Origin: Bacteroidaceae bacterium
Lineage (GTDB): Bacteria; Bacteroidota; Bacteroidia; Bacteroidales; Bacteroidaceae
Assembly: GCA_017471185.1 (NCBI GenBank)
Contig: JAFUVZ010000040.1
Coordinates: 1-42,521 of the forward strand
DNA: 42,521 nt
Reading direction: 5' to 3'
A program made the translations under genes and the position numbers. How positions within the stretch are numbered: the stretch's first letter is position 1; each line of letters begins with the position of its first letter. Shown here piece by piece: positions 7,399 to 15,513 of this stretch. The notes below the pieces were generated by a model. It did no database searches. It had not been told where the DNA came from and saw nothing but the letters and a program-made list of their open reading frames with translations.

Positions 7399-8418
7399 GT
7401 GAGGACCAACAAAAAGGCTGCGATTAAGCGAGAGCAGAGCGATGCTCGCATCAGCTCTGCCGAGCGTGAGCAGGCTCGACCGGAGGTCAATGGTGAAGAG
7501 GATGTGAGCACGGCATGTATTCTTCTCTTTGGCAAGTATCCCCAGAAGTTCTTCCCTCGTGCCCGTACTCGCTTCATCAGATATGAAGGTGTTGACGAGA
7601 AGGTAGGTGCTGAAATGAACGTCATCAAGGATGTTACTTTTGAGGGAACCATCTTGAACCAGATCAAGAAAACGATTGAGTTTATCGAGACGCAGGTTCG
7701 TGAGCATACGTTCCTGGGACAACATGCCCAGTTCGTGACAAAGCGCGACTACCCTGAGTTCGTCATTCAAGAGATGACAGTCAACGCTTGTTGCCATCGA
7801 GCCTACAATATCAAGGGTACGGAAATACAAATCAAAATGTTTGATGACCGGTTGGTGTTCGAATCCCCTGGTAAACTCCCAGGACAGGTAAAGCCCAACA
7901 ATATCCGGCACACACACTTCTCTCGTAATCCCAAGATAGCAGCCTTCCTCAAAGCATATCACTTTGTCAAGGAATTCGGCGAGGGCTTTGATCGTATCTG
8001 TCGTGAACAGGAGGCCAATGGTGCCAACGTCCCATCCTTCAGGACCGACGAGTTCATCCTAAAGATTACGGTACCAAAGGTAGCAGAAAACGTACAGAAG
8101 CAAACTGGAAACGTAACAGAAAACGGTGGAAAGGTAGCAGAAAACCATAATAAGGTAGCAGAAAAGGTAGCAGAAAATCATGGCAAGGTCACAGAAAAGT
8201 TGAAAGAAAAGGCTGCGGCATTAGGAGATACATTAACAGCTAATAAAATCAAGATACTTGAACTGATGATTGAAGATCCGTACATATCGAGAGCTGACTT
8301 GGCCAATAATGTCGGAATTAGTGAAACTTCGATTTACCGCAATATCGAAGCCATGCGTGGTAAGTATCTCCGTCGTGTCGGTCCCGACAAAGGTGGTTTT
8401 TGGGAAATAATTTCTTAA
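7399..8418 (+). CDS. AlbA_2/ATPase regulator, C-terminal half
   Basis: This open frame is in the same phase as the N-terminal half, 18 nt past its TAG; a GTG at 7399 is the first possible restart. After an odd ~30-residue Arg/Glu-rich insert (7414-7505) come STACILLFGKYPQ, RTRFIRYEG and the GHKL-like ATP-binding domain (VNACCHRAYNIKG, FESPGKLPG, EFGEGFDRI). A repetitive linker follows, with several KVAEN/KVTE units, then a winged helix-turn-helix (ADLANNVGISETSIYRNIEAM) at the end. Relatives are DNA-binding regulators often found near mobile genes. Whether this half is translated alone is unknown. Confidence 0.72.
   Translation: MRTNKKAAIKREQSDARISSAEREQARPEVNGEEDVSTACILLFGKYPQKFFPRARTRFIRYEGVDEKVGAEMNVIKDVTFEGTILNQIKKTIEFIETQVREHTFLGQHAQFVTKRDYPEFVIQEMTVNACCHRAYNIKGTEIQIKMFDDRLVFESPGKLPGQVKPNNIRHTHFSRNPKIAAFLKAYHFVKEFGEGFDRICREQEANGANVPSFRTDEFILKITVPKVAENVQKQTGNVTENGGKVAENHNKVAEKVAENHGKVTEKLKEKAAALGDTLTANKIKILELMIEDPYISRADLANNVGISETSIYRNIEAMRGKYLRRVGPDKGGFWEIIS
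7434..7460. repeat. Palindromic insert translated inside the AlbA_2 gene
   Basis: GCAGAGCGATGC (7434-7445) pairs with GCATC-a-GCTCTGC (7448-7460), a 12-bp stem with one bulged A. It sits in a stretch of about 90 nt (7414-7505) that encodes a peptide with no place in the family alignment (AAIKREQSDARISSAEREQ), so a palindromic repeat appears to have inserted in frame. Confidence 0.55.
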
Positions 8419-8460
8419 AAAGCTCATTGTTGCATCATTTGTACGCCTCAATAACAAACA

Positions 8461-8492
8461 ATCCCTTGCAAGCTAAACGCTTGCAAGGGATT
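8461..8492 (-). terminator. Terminator of tRNA-Leu
   Basis: ATCCCTTGCAAGC (8461-8473) pairs with GCTTGCAAGGGAT (8479-8491) around a 5-nt loop. On the minus strand the hairpin follows the tRNA and is followed by a T-rich stretch (TTGTTTGTTA). Confidence 0.75.
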
Positions 8493-8504
8493 CACTTTAC
8501 CATG

Positions 8505-8586
8505 TACCCAGACCCGGGGTCGAACCGGGATGGGTTGCCCCACTGGTGTTTGAGACCAGCGCGTCTACCGATTCCGCCATCTGGGC
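8505..8586 (-). tRNA. tRNA-Leu (anticodon CAA)
   Basis: The reverse strand folds as a class II tRNA. The acceptor stem is GCCCAGA/TCTGGGT (first pair G-U), the D-arm is GGCGGAATCGGTAGACGC, and the anticodon stem CTGGT/ACCAG holds loop CTCAAAC with anticodon CAA. A short variable arm follows, then the T-arm CCGGTTCGACCCCGG. The discriminator is A and CCA is not encoded. The 3' end points left, toward the AlbA_2/restriction block, and tRNA 3' ends are common integration sites, but I see no duplicated end at the block's other side. Confidence 0.93.
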
Positions 8587-8612
8587 ATTCTGCTTTTGGC
8601 AAAATTGCGGTG

Positions 8613-8642
8613 CAAAGATACGAACATTTTCCGAATTAGCAA
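8613..8642 (-). promoter_or_regulatory. Promoter of tRNA-Leu
   Basis: On the minus strand TTG (8642-8640), 19 nt, TATCTTTG (8620-8613). This places the transcript start near 8606, about 20 nt before the mature tRNA 5' end. Confidence 0.7.
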
Positions 8643-8749
8643 ACTTGAAACATAAAAAAATACGGATGTAAGCAAATTCTTGCAGAAAGTTGCCGTTGTT
8701 CATAAAAAAAGCGTATATTAGCAAAAGAATAACACTAACCTTAAATATC

Positions 8750-9829
8750 ATGATTGATAAAAGAAACAACTATTGCGTGATTATGAGCGGTGGCGTGGGT
8801 AGCCGCTTCTGGCCATATAGCCGGAAGAATCTGCCAAAACAGTTTCTAGACTTCTTTGGCACAGGACGTTCTCTCTTACAACAGACGTTTGACCGCTTCA
8901 ACAGAATCATTCCCACAGAAAACATACTGATTGTGACTAACGAGCTATACGCCAATCTAGTGCAGCAGCAACTGCCACAATTGAATCCTTCACAAATTTT
9001 GCTCGAACCAAGTAGAAGGAATACAGCACCCTGCATCGCTTGGGCTTCTTACCACATCAAGGCTATGAACCCAGAAGCTAATATTGTGGTGGCTCCATCA
9101 GACCATTTGATCTTGAAAGAGGATGAGTTTCTGACTGCCATCAGCAGGGGATTGGAATTTGTGGGACAATCAGACAAATTGCTAACGCTGGGCATCAAGC
9201 CTAACAGACCTGAGACAGGCTACGGATATATTCAGATAGCTGCCAAAGAGAAAGAAAATGTTTATAAGGTGAAGACTTTCACTGAGAAGCCTGAGCTGGA
9301 ATTAGCAAAGGTATTCCTTGCAAGCGGTGAGTTCTACTGGAACTCGGGTTTATTTATGTGGAACGTGAACTCCATCATCAAGGCGTTTGAGAAATACTTG
9401 CCTGACATCGTGAGGAACCTGAGCTCTGACATTTATGGTACAAAGGAGGAAACGACCTTCATCAATGAGCATTTCCCTGCTTGCACGAATGTTTCCATTG
9501 ACTTCGGCGTGATGGAGAAGGCAGACAACGTTTATGTTTCATTGGGAGACTTCGGTTGGAGCGACCTGGGCACATGGGGTTCTCTGTACGACCTCTCTAA
9601 CAAAGACGCAAACGGAAACGTGTCGCTGAAATGCCACACTCAGCTGTATGACAGCAAGAACAACATCATCGTATTGCCAAGCGGCAAGTTGGCTGTGGTT
9701 TCAGGACTGGAAGGCTATCTGGTGGCAGAGTCCGACAATGTTTTGCTGATTTGCAAGAAAGATGAGGAAAGCGCTATCCGCAAGTATGTGAATGACGCTC
9801 AACTGAAACTGGGAGATGAGTTTATTTAA
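8750..9829 (+). CDS. manC: Mannose-1-phosphate guanylyltransferase
   Basis: A 359-aa nucleotidyltransferase that makes GDP-mannose from mannose-1-phosphate and GTP for surface glycans. Motifs: GGVGSRFWPYSRKNLPKQF at residues about 14-33 (GTP-binding loop), RRNTAPC, PSDH, TFTEKPE and YWNSGLFMWN. It lacks the C-terminal isomerase cupin of bifunctional ManC/AlgA, which agrees with its length. The ATG at 8750 (MIDKRNN) is chosen over a longer in-frame opening at 8690 because the protein family begins here. A bidirectional terminator follows at 9859-9894. No glycan cluster is adjacent. Confidence 0.9.
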   Translation: MIDKRNNYCVIMSGGVGSRFWPYSRKNLPKQFLDFFGTGRSLLQQTFDRFNRIIPTENILIVTNELYANLVQQQLPQLNPSQILLEPSRRNTAPCIAWASYHIKAMNPEANIVVAPSDHLILKEDEFLTAISRGLEFVGQSDKLLTLGIKPNRPETGYGYIQIAAKEKENVYKVKTFTEKPELELAKVFLASGEFYWNSGLFMWNVNSIIKAFEKYLPDIVRNLSSDIYGTKEETTFINEHFPACTNVSIDFGVMEKADNVYVSLGDFGWSDLGTWGSLYDLSNKDANGNVSLKCHTQLYDSKNNIIVLPSGKLAVVSGLEGYLVAESDNVLLICKKDEESAIRKYVNDAQLKLGDEFI

Positions 9830-9833
9830 TGGA

Positions 9834-9854
9834 GAATGAATAATGAATAATGAA
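9834..9854. repeat. Heptamer repeat (3 x 7 bp)
   Basis: GAATGAA-TAATGAA-TAATGAA directly after the manC stop; one of nine 7-bp-period arrays in this window. Confidence 0.7.
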
Positions 9855-9858
9855 CAGG

Positions 9859-9894
9859 AAAAGTAAAAGCGGTTGAAAAACCGCTTTTACTTTT
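9859..9894. terminator. Bidirectional terminator between manC and HIT gene
   Basis: A 16-bp perfect stem (9859-9874 with 9879-9894) with a GAAA-type 4-nt loop. It has A-rich and T-rich arms, so it can terminate both convergent genes. The HIT stop codon lies inside its right arm. Confidence 0.85.
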
Positions 9895-10285
9895 ATAACT
9901 CCTTGCGAATCTTCTCGGCTATCTCTGCCAGTTCTTCGTTGGTGAGCTTCAGCTTAGGATTAGAGAATATCAGGTCTTTCTCACTCTGCATAGGCACCAG
10001 ATGAATATGGGCATGACGCACCTCAAGCCCGAGTACACCCATGCCTACCTTGATACAAGGAAATGCCTTCTTGATAGCGATAGCGATGTGCTTGGCGAAG
10101 ACAATCATCTCTGCCAGGTCTTCATCACTGACATCAAAGATATAATCAATCTCCTGCTTAGGAATCACCAATACATGTCCTTTTACCAATGGGTTGATGT
10201 CCAGAAATGCATAAAACTTATCGGTCTCGGCAATCTTGTGAGAAGGAATCTCACCTGCCACAATCTTACTGAAAATACTTGCCAT
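9893..10285 (-). CDS. HIT-family protein
   Basis: A 130-aa histidine-triad nucleotide hydrolase/transferase. The triad HAHIHLVP lies near residue 99, and an N-terminal segment MASIFSKIVAGEIPSHKI, with FLDINPLVKGHVLVIPK, is characteristic of the HINT branch (purine nucleotide phosphoramidases). The start at 10285 is supported by a strong Shine-Dalgarno-like AGGAGG 6-7 nt upstream, rare in this group; a longer opening at 10330 is rejected. It follows greA by 19 nt and is probably co-transcribed with it. Confidence 0.9.
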   Translation of the reverse strand: MASIFSKIVAGEIPSHKIAETDKFYAFLDINPLVKGHVLVIPKQEIDYIFDVSDEDLAEMIVFAKHIAIAIKKAFPCIKVGMGVLGLEVRHAHIHLVPMQSEKDLIFSNPKLKLTNEELAEIAEKIRKEL

Positions 10286-10304
10286 ATCGTTTCCTCCTAT
10301 ATAT

Positions 10305-10769
10305 TTACAAGGTAATGTCAAGAATCTCAAAGGTCATTACGCCACGCGGCACCTTGATATCGACCACATCGCCCACCTTCTTGCCAAGCAGACCCTGAGC
10401 GATAGGCGTATTGACAGAAATCTTACCCTCACGCAGATTAGCTTCCGTATCAGAAACAATGGTGTAGGTCATCTTCTGATTTGCCTTCACGTTCTTCAAA
10501 GTCACCTTAGTAAGAATCTGAACAGAATCAGCATTCAACATCGACATGTCGAGAATCTTTGAATCAGCAATCGTCTGCTTCAACTGGTTAATCTTTGTCT
10601 CGAGCATTGACTGAGCCTCCTTAGCAGCATCATACTCAGCGTTTTCCGACAGGTCTCCCTTGTCACGTGCCTCCCTGATAGCTTCAATAATCTTAGGGCG
10701 CTCCACAGCTTCCATGTGTCTCAATTGGGCTACAAGCTTGTTATAGCCCTCTTCTGAAATGTATCCCAT
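10305..10769 (-). CDS. greA: Transcription elongation factor GreA
   Basis: 154 aa, normal length for GreA, which stimulates cleavage of backtracked RNA by RNA polymerase. The N-terminal coiled coil shows the signature EAVERPKIIEAIREARDKGDLSENAEYDAAKE, with the acidic tip residues (D, E in GDLSENAEYD) that reach the polymerase active site. The C-terminal FKBP-like domain includes TPIAQGLLGKKVGDVV. The gene is first in an operon with the HIT gene. Its promoter lies at 10864-10894 and its leader carries an intrinsic terminator hairpin, suggesting attenuation. Confidence 0.95.
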   Translation of the reverse strand: MGYISEEGYNKLVAQLRHMEAVERPKIIEAIREARDKGDLSENAEYDAAKEAQSMLETKINQLKQTIADSKILDMSMLNADSVQILTKVTLKNVKANQKMTYTIVSDTEANLREGKISVNTPIAQGLLGKKVGDVVDIKVPRGVMTFEILDITL

Positions 10770-10802
10770 ACTATTAATGTTTTAATTTTTTTACAACTAC
10801 AA

Positions 10803-10839
10803 CAAAAAAGAATTCCAACACAACTCCGGTGCGTTGGAA
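10803..10839 (-). terminator. Terminator hairpin inside the greA leader
   Basis: On the minus strand TTCCAAC (10839-10833) pairs with GTTGGAA (10819-10813), extended by two more pairs past a mismatch, and is followed directly by TTCTTTTTTG (10812-10803). It lies between the greA promoter and start codon, so it should attenuate greA and may release a short leader RNA. It could also stop readthrough from the upstream TlpA-like gene. Confidence 0.65.
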
Positions 10840-10863
10840 CCCTTTTTACCTTAATTCACGCTA

Positions 10864-10894
10864 CAAATTTAGGGCTTTATGTTGTAATAAACAA
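10864..10894 (-). promoter_or_regulatory. greA promoter
   Basis: Minus strand TTG (10894-10892), 20 nt, TAAATTTG (10871-10864). Predicted transcript start near 10857 gives a leader of about 88 nt. Confidence 0.65.
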
Positions 10895-10938
10895 AAACTT
10901 ATGCGAAAATTTGCATTGATTTTTCTTTTTTTTACCTC

Positions 10939-12090
10939 TTAAAGCAGTTTCTTAATCGCCGCTTCAAGTTTTTCCATATTGTCAACCCTCGCACTCAACT
11001 CGCTGTCACGATTGATGACATAAACTGAAGGCAACGACTGGAAGTTGTACAGGTTGAGCAAATCTGAATAAACTCCTCTTGGTTCTCTTACACATACCCA
11101 AGGCAGATTGTCGGCTGCCGTCTTCCAAAAATGTTCGCTGCTATCGAGAGAAACCTGGTAGATTTCAACGCCTTTACTTGCATATTTGCCATAAAGCTCA
11201 CGCATAGCCAGATTATGTTCCGCAGAGAAATCACTCTGGTATGCGGTAAAGTCGAGCACCACTACCTTGCCCTTAAGGTCGCTAAGTTTACGCACGTTGC
11301 CGTCAATATCACGAAGCTCAATTTCAATGATGCCAGTCTCTGACACCTTGCTGTCGTCAACAGACACTGTAGCGTCAGCCTGACGGACGTTTCGCATGCC
11401 TTTGATGGCAATGTTGTAGATATTTTTCGCACGCTCAGAATGAGGATAGAGGTTGTTAAAACTGGTAGCCACCGCACCGAAAGCCTTCACATCATCACGG
11501 TTTGACAACGGATCAAACAGAGCGTACTGACCTATGCGCTGAAACAGGGCGTAATAAGCGTAAGGGGTATTAGGAGCGGCATAAATATATTTAGCCTTCA
11601 CCTCTTCCTTATAAGCATTTACCATCTTATCCAGGCTATCTGTAAACACCATGTTTGAAATCTTGTTGGCATTATAGCCGTCAGTCAGCTTGTCCACCTT
11701 GTCCTGCAGGTCTGCCAGTTTCAAGCTCAGCTCCTTGATCTTGGCGTTATTGTCAGAGCCTTCGATATTATAATCAGTGGCGAACTTAGGATAGTCTGCC
11801 CTCACCTTAATGGTCTCTGTTGAGTCAACAGTGAAATTGATAATCTTGTCCTCTATTCTCAGACGATAGAAGTCTGGAGCGTCAGGAGCCGCATGGTGGA
11901 ATTTGAAAGAGCCACCAGAGCCAAGTTTGACAGAATCTGTCAGCAGAATGCCATTCAAAGCCGACTGCTCGAAATAAAGGGTCTTGCCACTTGCCCCATC
12001 CACTTGCCCTTCCACGGTAAACTGCTGTCCGTTGCCACCACAGGCGGTCAAAATGGCTGCAGAGAATACCCAAAACAATGTTTTCTTCAT
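10939..12090 (-). CDS. TlpA-like lipoprotein lacking CxxC
   Basis: A 383-aa lipoprotein (signal [17 protein letters not shown], lipidated Cys17) probably anchored in an outer or inner membrane. Residues about 24-130 look like the DUF4369 beta domain found before thioredoxin folds in Bacteroidota ([19 protein letters not shown]). A helical middle (120-240) follows. The C-terminal TlpA/AhpC-type fold runs from about 255 ([39 protein letters not shown]). The redox motif WCxxC is replaced by TAYQSDF, so it is probably not a thiol oxidoreductase. Divergent from pnp. Confidence 0.82.
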   Translation of the reverse strand: MKKTLFWVFSAAILTACGGNGQQFTVEGQVDGASGKTLYFEQSALNGILLTDSVKLGSGGSFKFHHAAPDAPDFYRLRIEDKIINFTVDSTETIKVRADYPKFATDYNIEGSDNNAKIKELSLKLADLQDKVDKLTDGYNANKISNMVFTDSLDKMVNAYKEEVKAKYIYAAPNTPYAYYALFQRIGQYALFDPLSNRDDVKAFGAVATSFNNLYPHSERAKNIYNIAIKGMRNVRQADATVSVDDSKVSETGIIEIELRDIDGNVRKLSDLKGKVVVLDFTAYQSDFSAEHNLAMRELYGKYASKGVEIYQVSLDSSEHFWKTAADNLPWVCVREPRGVYSDLLNLYNFQSLPSVYVINRDSELSARVDNMEKLEAAIKKLL

Positions 12091-12121
12091 ATTTTTCAGT
12101 TCATTTATTCAAAAATCGGTG

Positions 12122-12159
12122 CAAAGATAAGGTTTTGATAAATATAATGTGTAACTTTG
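12122..12159. promoter_or_regulatory. Divergent -7 boxes for TlpA-like gene and pnp
   Basis: TATCTTTG on the minus strand (12129-12122) faces the lipoprotein gene, and TAACTTTG on the plus strand (12152-12159) faces pnp. Neither has a well-spaced TTG -33 element, so the calls rest on the -7 boxes and position. Confidence 0.45.
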
Positions 12160-12200
12160 CGCGATTTTTATTAAGATATACACAGTTTTTTAAAGATTTT

Positions 12201-14468
12201 ATGATTAATCCAATTGTTAAGACGATCGAGTTACCTGATGGAAGAACCATCACTCTCGAGACGGGAAAGCTCGCAAAGCAGGCAGATGGTTCTGTTATGC
12301 TGCGTATGGGCAACACCATGCTGCTGGCTACTGTTTGTGCGGCAAAAGATGCAGTTCCCGGAACAGATTTTATGCCTTTACAGGTAGAGTACAGAGAAAA
12401 ATACGCTTCATTTGGCCGCTTCCCCGGTGGTTTCACAAAGCGTGAGGGCAAGGCTTCAGATTATGAGATCCTGACCTGCCGTCTGGTTGACCGCGCTCTG
12501 CGCCCTCTTTTCCCAGACAATTTCCATGCTGAGGTTTATGTGAACATCATCCTTTTCTCTGCCGATGGCGTTGATATGCCAGACGCACTGGCTGGTCTTG
12601 CAGCATCCGCTGCGCTGGCAGTGTCAGACATTCCATTTAATGGCCCTATCAGCGAAGTGCGCGTCGCACGCGTTGACGGCCAATATGTGATTGACCCTAC
12701 TTTCGAACAGCTGGCTAAGGCTGATATGGATATCATGGTAGGCGCTACCTATGACAACATCATGATGGTGGAAGGCGAGATGGAAGAGGTATCTGAGCAG
12801 GATCTGCTGGGTGCCCTGAAGGCAGGTCACGATGCTATCAAGGTAATGTGCAAGGCTCAGATGGAACTGGCTGAGGAGGTTGGTTCCACCGTAAAGCGTG
12901 AATATAACCACGAAGAGAATGATGAAGACTTGCGTAAAGCAGTACGCGACTTCAGCTACCAGCGTCTGTATGACCTGGCTAAGGAAGGTTGCGCAGACAA
13001 GCACAAGCGTGAGGATAACGCCACCGCTATCTGCGATGAGTTCAAGGCTCAGTTCACTGAGGAAGAGCTTGAGGAGAAGGCTGGCATGATAGACCGCTAT
13101 TTCTCTGAGGTTACACGTGACGCTATGCGCCGATGCGTGCTTGATGAGGGCAAGCGTCTCGATGGCCGTGTGCCTACTGAAATCCGTCCTATCTGGTGCG
13201 AGGTAAGCCCATTGCCTGGACCTCACGGATCAGCTATCTTCACCCGTGGTGAGACTCAGTCGTTGGCCACTTGTACACTGGGTACCAAGCAGGATGAGAA
13301 GATTGTTGACGATGTGCTCGATCAGAGCAAGATGCGCTTCCTGCTGCATTATAACTTCCCACCATTCTCAACGGGTGAGGCAAAGGCACAGCGTGGCGTA
13401 GGTCGTCGTGAGATTGGTCACGGACACTTGGCTTGGCGTGCTTTGAAGGGTCAGATTCCTGCTGATTATCCATACGTGGTTCGCGTGGTTTCTGACATTC
13501 TGGAATCTAACGGTTCTTCTTCAATGGCTACCGTGTGTGCTGGTACCCTGGCTCTGATGGATGCCGGTGTGAAGATCAAGAAGCCTGTATCTGGTATCGC
13601 TATGGGTCTGATCAAGGATTCTGAAAGCGACAAATACGTTGTGCTGTCTGATATCTTAGGTGATGAGGATCACTTGGGTGACATGGACTTCACGGTAACT
13701 GGTACTCGTGACGGTATTACCGCTACTCAGATGGATATCAAGGTAGATGGTCTGAGCTACGAGATTCTGGAGAAGGCATTGCTGCAGGCAAAGCAGGGCC
13801 GTGAGTACATTCTCGGCAAGCTGACCGATTGCATCGCTGAGCCTCGCGAAGACCTCAAGCCTCATGCTCCTCGCATCGTGACTATGATGATTCCTAAGGA
13901 GTTCATCGGTGCTGTGATTGGCCCGGGCGGAAAGATTATCCAGGGTATGCAGGAAGAAACCAAGACTACCATCTCTATCGAAGAGGTAGAGGAAGGCGGA
14001 CGCGTAGAGATCGCTGCCAACAACAAGGAAAATATCGATGCAGCAGTTTCTATGATTCGCGCTATCGTAGCTGTGCCTGAGGTTGGTGAGGTTTATACTG
14101 GTACCGTTCGCTCTATCATGCCTTATGGAGCTTTCGTTGAGTTCCTGCCTGGCAAAGATGGTCTGCTGCACATTTCAGAAATCGACTGGAAGCGTCTGGA
14201 GACTGTTGAGGAAGCTGGTATCAAGGAAGGCGATCAGCTGCAGGTGAAACTGCTTGAAATCGATCCTAAGACTGGCAAGTTCAAGCTTTCACGCAAGGTA
14301 TTGCTGCCTAAGCCAGAAGGTTATCAGGAGCGTCCTGAGCGCCGTCCTCGCCCTGAGCGTCCTGAACGCAACAATGGTGAGCGCAACAATGGCGAGCGTC
14401 GTAACAACAGTGAGCGTCGCCCTCGTCCGGCTTTCAACAACAATCACAACAATAATAGCGAAGAGTGA
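12201..14468 (+). CDS. pnp: Polyribonucleotide nucleotidyltransferase
   Basis: A 755-aa PNPase, the phosphorolytic 3'-5' exoribonuclease of mRNA turnover. The first RNase PH domain starts at residue ~15 ([18 protein letters not shown]) with [11 protein letters not shown] and [14 protein letters not shown]. An all-helical linker leads to the second PH domain ([30 protein letters not shown]). The KH domain ([14 protein letters not shown]) is near residue 570 and the S1 domain ([26 protein letters not shown] is one run; key part MPYGAFVEF) near 630-700. A ~50-residue tail rich in Arg, Pro, Glu and Asn ends the protein, longer than in E. coli. The ATG at 12201 is chosen because homology begins there. 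Confidence 0.95.
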   Translation: MINPIVKTIELPDGRTITLETGKLAKQADGSVMLRMGNTMLLATVCAAKDAVPGTDFMPLQVEYREKYASFGRFPGGFTKREGKASDYEILTCRLVDRALRPLFPDNFHAEVYVNIILFSADGVDMPDALAGLAASAALAVSDIPFNGPISEVRVARVDGQYVIDPTFEQLAKADMDIMVGATYDNIMMVEGEMEEVSEQDLLGALKAGHDAIKVMCKAQMELAEEVGSTVKREYNHEENDEDLRKAVRDFSYQRLYDLAKEGCADKHKREDNATAICDEFKAQFTEEELEEKAGMIDRYFSEVTRDAMRRCVLDEGKRLDGRVPTEIRPIWCEVSPLPGPHGSAIFTRGETQSLATCTLGTKQDEKIVDDVLDQSKMRFLLHYNFPPFSTGEAKAQRGVGRREIGHGHLAWRALKGQIPADYPYVVRVVSDILESNGSSSMATVCAGTLALMDAGVKIKKPVSGIAMGLIKDSESDKYVVLSDILGDEDHLGDMDFTVTGTRDGITATQMDIKVDGLSYEILEKALLQAKQGREYILGKLTDCIAEPREDLKPHAPRIVTMMIPKEFIGAVIGPGGKIIQGMQEETKTTISIEEVEEGGRVEIAANNKENIDAAVSMIRAIVAVPEVGEVYTGTVRSIMPYGAFVEFLPGKDGLLHISEIDWKRLETVEEAGIKEGDQLQVKLLEIDPKTGKFKLSRKVLLPKPEGYQERPERRPRPERPERNNGERNNGERRNNSERRPRPAFNNNHNNNSEE

Positions 14469-14489
14469 TATTGCCGAACATATCCAATC

Positions 14490-14520
14490 ATGCTCCTGGC
14501 CTTGGTCAGGAGCATTTTTT
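14490..14520 (+). terminator. pnp terminator
   Basis: ATGCTCCTG (14490-14498) pairs with CAGGAGCAT (14507-14515) around an 8-nt loop and is followed by a run of six T. Confidence 0.85.
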
Positions 14521-14530
14521 GTATCAATTC

Positions 14531-14563
14531 TTGCCGATATTTGCAGCAAGTGTTGTAAATTTG
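14531..14563 (+). promoter_or_regulatory. Promoter of LD-carboxypeptidase gene
   Basis: TTG at 14531-14533, 22 nt, TAAATTTG at 14556-14563; start codon follows at 14590. Confidence 0.6.
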
Positions 14564-14589
14564 CAAGCGTGATTATTATAAACAAGGAA

Positions 14590-15513
14590 ATGAATACAGC
14601 TTTTCAATATCCAGCACCACTGCAAAAAGGTGATAAGGTATGGGTGGTGTCGCCATCCAGTAAGATAGAACCTGAGATACTGAGAGGAGGCATCGGCTGC
14701 CTGCGCCAATGGGGACTGCAGGTTAAGAAAAGTCATTTTGCAAGCAGCTGCTATGGCAATTTCTCTGGAACCGTGAAACAACGTCTCGGCGATTTACAAC
14801 GTGCGATGGATGACCCTGATTGCAAGGCTATCTTCTGTAGTCGTGGAGGATATGGAGCCAACAACCTGCTCAATCAGCTGGATTTCACAGAGTTCCGCAA
14901 GCATCCGAAATGGCTCATCGGTTTCAGCGACATCACTGCCTTGCATTGCCTCTGGCAGCATGAGGGATTCGTTTCTCTCCACGCTCCGATGCTGAAGCAT
15001 TTGATTGAGCAAGGAAAGGATGATTTCTGCAACCGTACTATTCACGATATCCTGTTTGGTGAAGCATTGGCGAAAGGCATGTCTTATACCACTGAAGGAC
15101 ATACACTGAACCATACGGGTAAGGCGGAAGGAATCCTGAGAGGCGGTAACCTGGCCGTTTGGCACGGATTGCGTGGCACTCCCTATGACATCAATCCAGA
15201 GGGTACTATCCTCTTTATCGAGGATGTGGGCGAGAAGCCTCACGCCATCGAGCGTATGTTTTATAACCTCAAGCTCAGCGGATTTCTCGACAAGCTTGCA
15301 GGCTTAATCGTCTGCCAGTTTACAGAGTTTGAAGAACACAAGCAATTAGGCAAGGAGCTGTATCCAGCCTTGGCTGATTTGCTGAAGCCTTATAACTACC
15401 CCATCTGCTTCGGATTCCCTGTAGGACATGTGTCTATGAACTTTCCGATGATTGAGGGTGCTGAGGTAGATCTGAAAGTCAGCAAGAAAGAAGTTAAACT
15501 GAAATTTGTATGA
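14590..15513 (+). CDS. LD-carboxypeptidase (peptidase S66)
   Basis: A 307-aa serine peptidase of the LdcA/S66 family, which trims the terminal D-Ala from tetrapeptides during murein recycling. The N-terminal domain begins with GDKVWVVSPSSKI; CSRGGYGANNLL and the nucleophile Ser113 in GFSDITALH follow. The catalytic Glu lies in FIEDVGEKPHAIERMF and the His in GFPVGHVSMNFP. No signal peptide is visible, fitting the cytoplasmic recycling enzyme. A longer upstream opening (from 14254) overlaps pnp and is rejected because a promoter at 14531-14563 precedes this ATG. Its stop overlaps the next gene by 4 nt. Confidence 0.9.
   Translation: MNTAFQYPAPLQKGDKVWVVSPSSKIEPEILRGGIGCLRQWGLQVKKSHFASSCYGNFSGTVKQRLGDLQRAMDDPDCKAIFCSRGGYGANNLLNQLDFTEFRKHPKWLIGFSDITALHCLWQHEGFVSLHAPMLKHLIEQGKDDFCNRTIHDILFGEALAKGMSYTTEGHTLNHTGKAEGILRGGNLAVWHGLRGTPYDINPEGTILFIEDVGEKPHAIERMFYNLKLSGFLDKLAGLIVCQFTEFEEHKQLGKELYPALADLLKPYNYPICFGFPVGHVSMNFPMIEGAEVDLKVSKKEVKLKFV

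Noticed and set aside
8750-8750. ManC start at 8690
   Set aside because: The added residues are not part of the family; ATG at 8750 gives the expected N-terminus.
12078-12200. Longer N-terminus of PNPase
   Set aside because: The region includes divergent promoter boxes and lacks family similarity.
14254-14589. Longer N-terminus of the LD-carboxypeptidase
   Set aside because: Overlaps the pnp coding end and terminator; a promoter precedes 14590.
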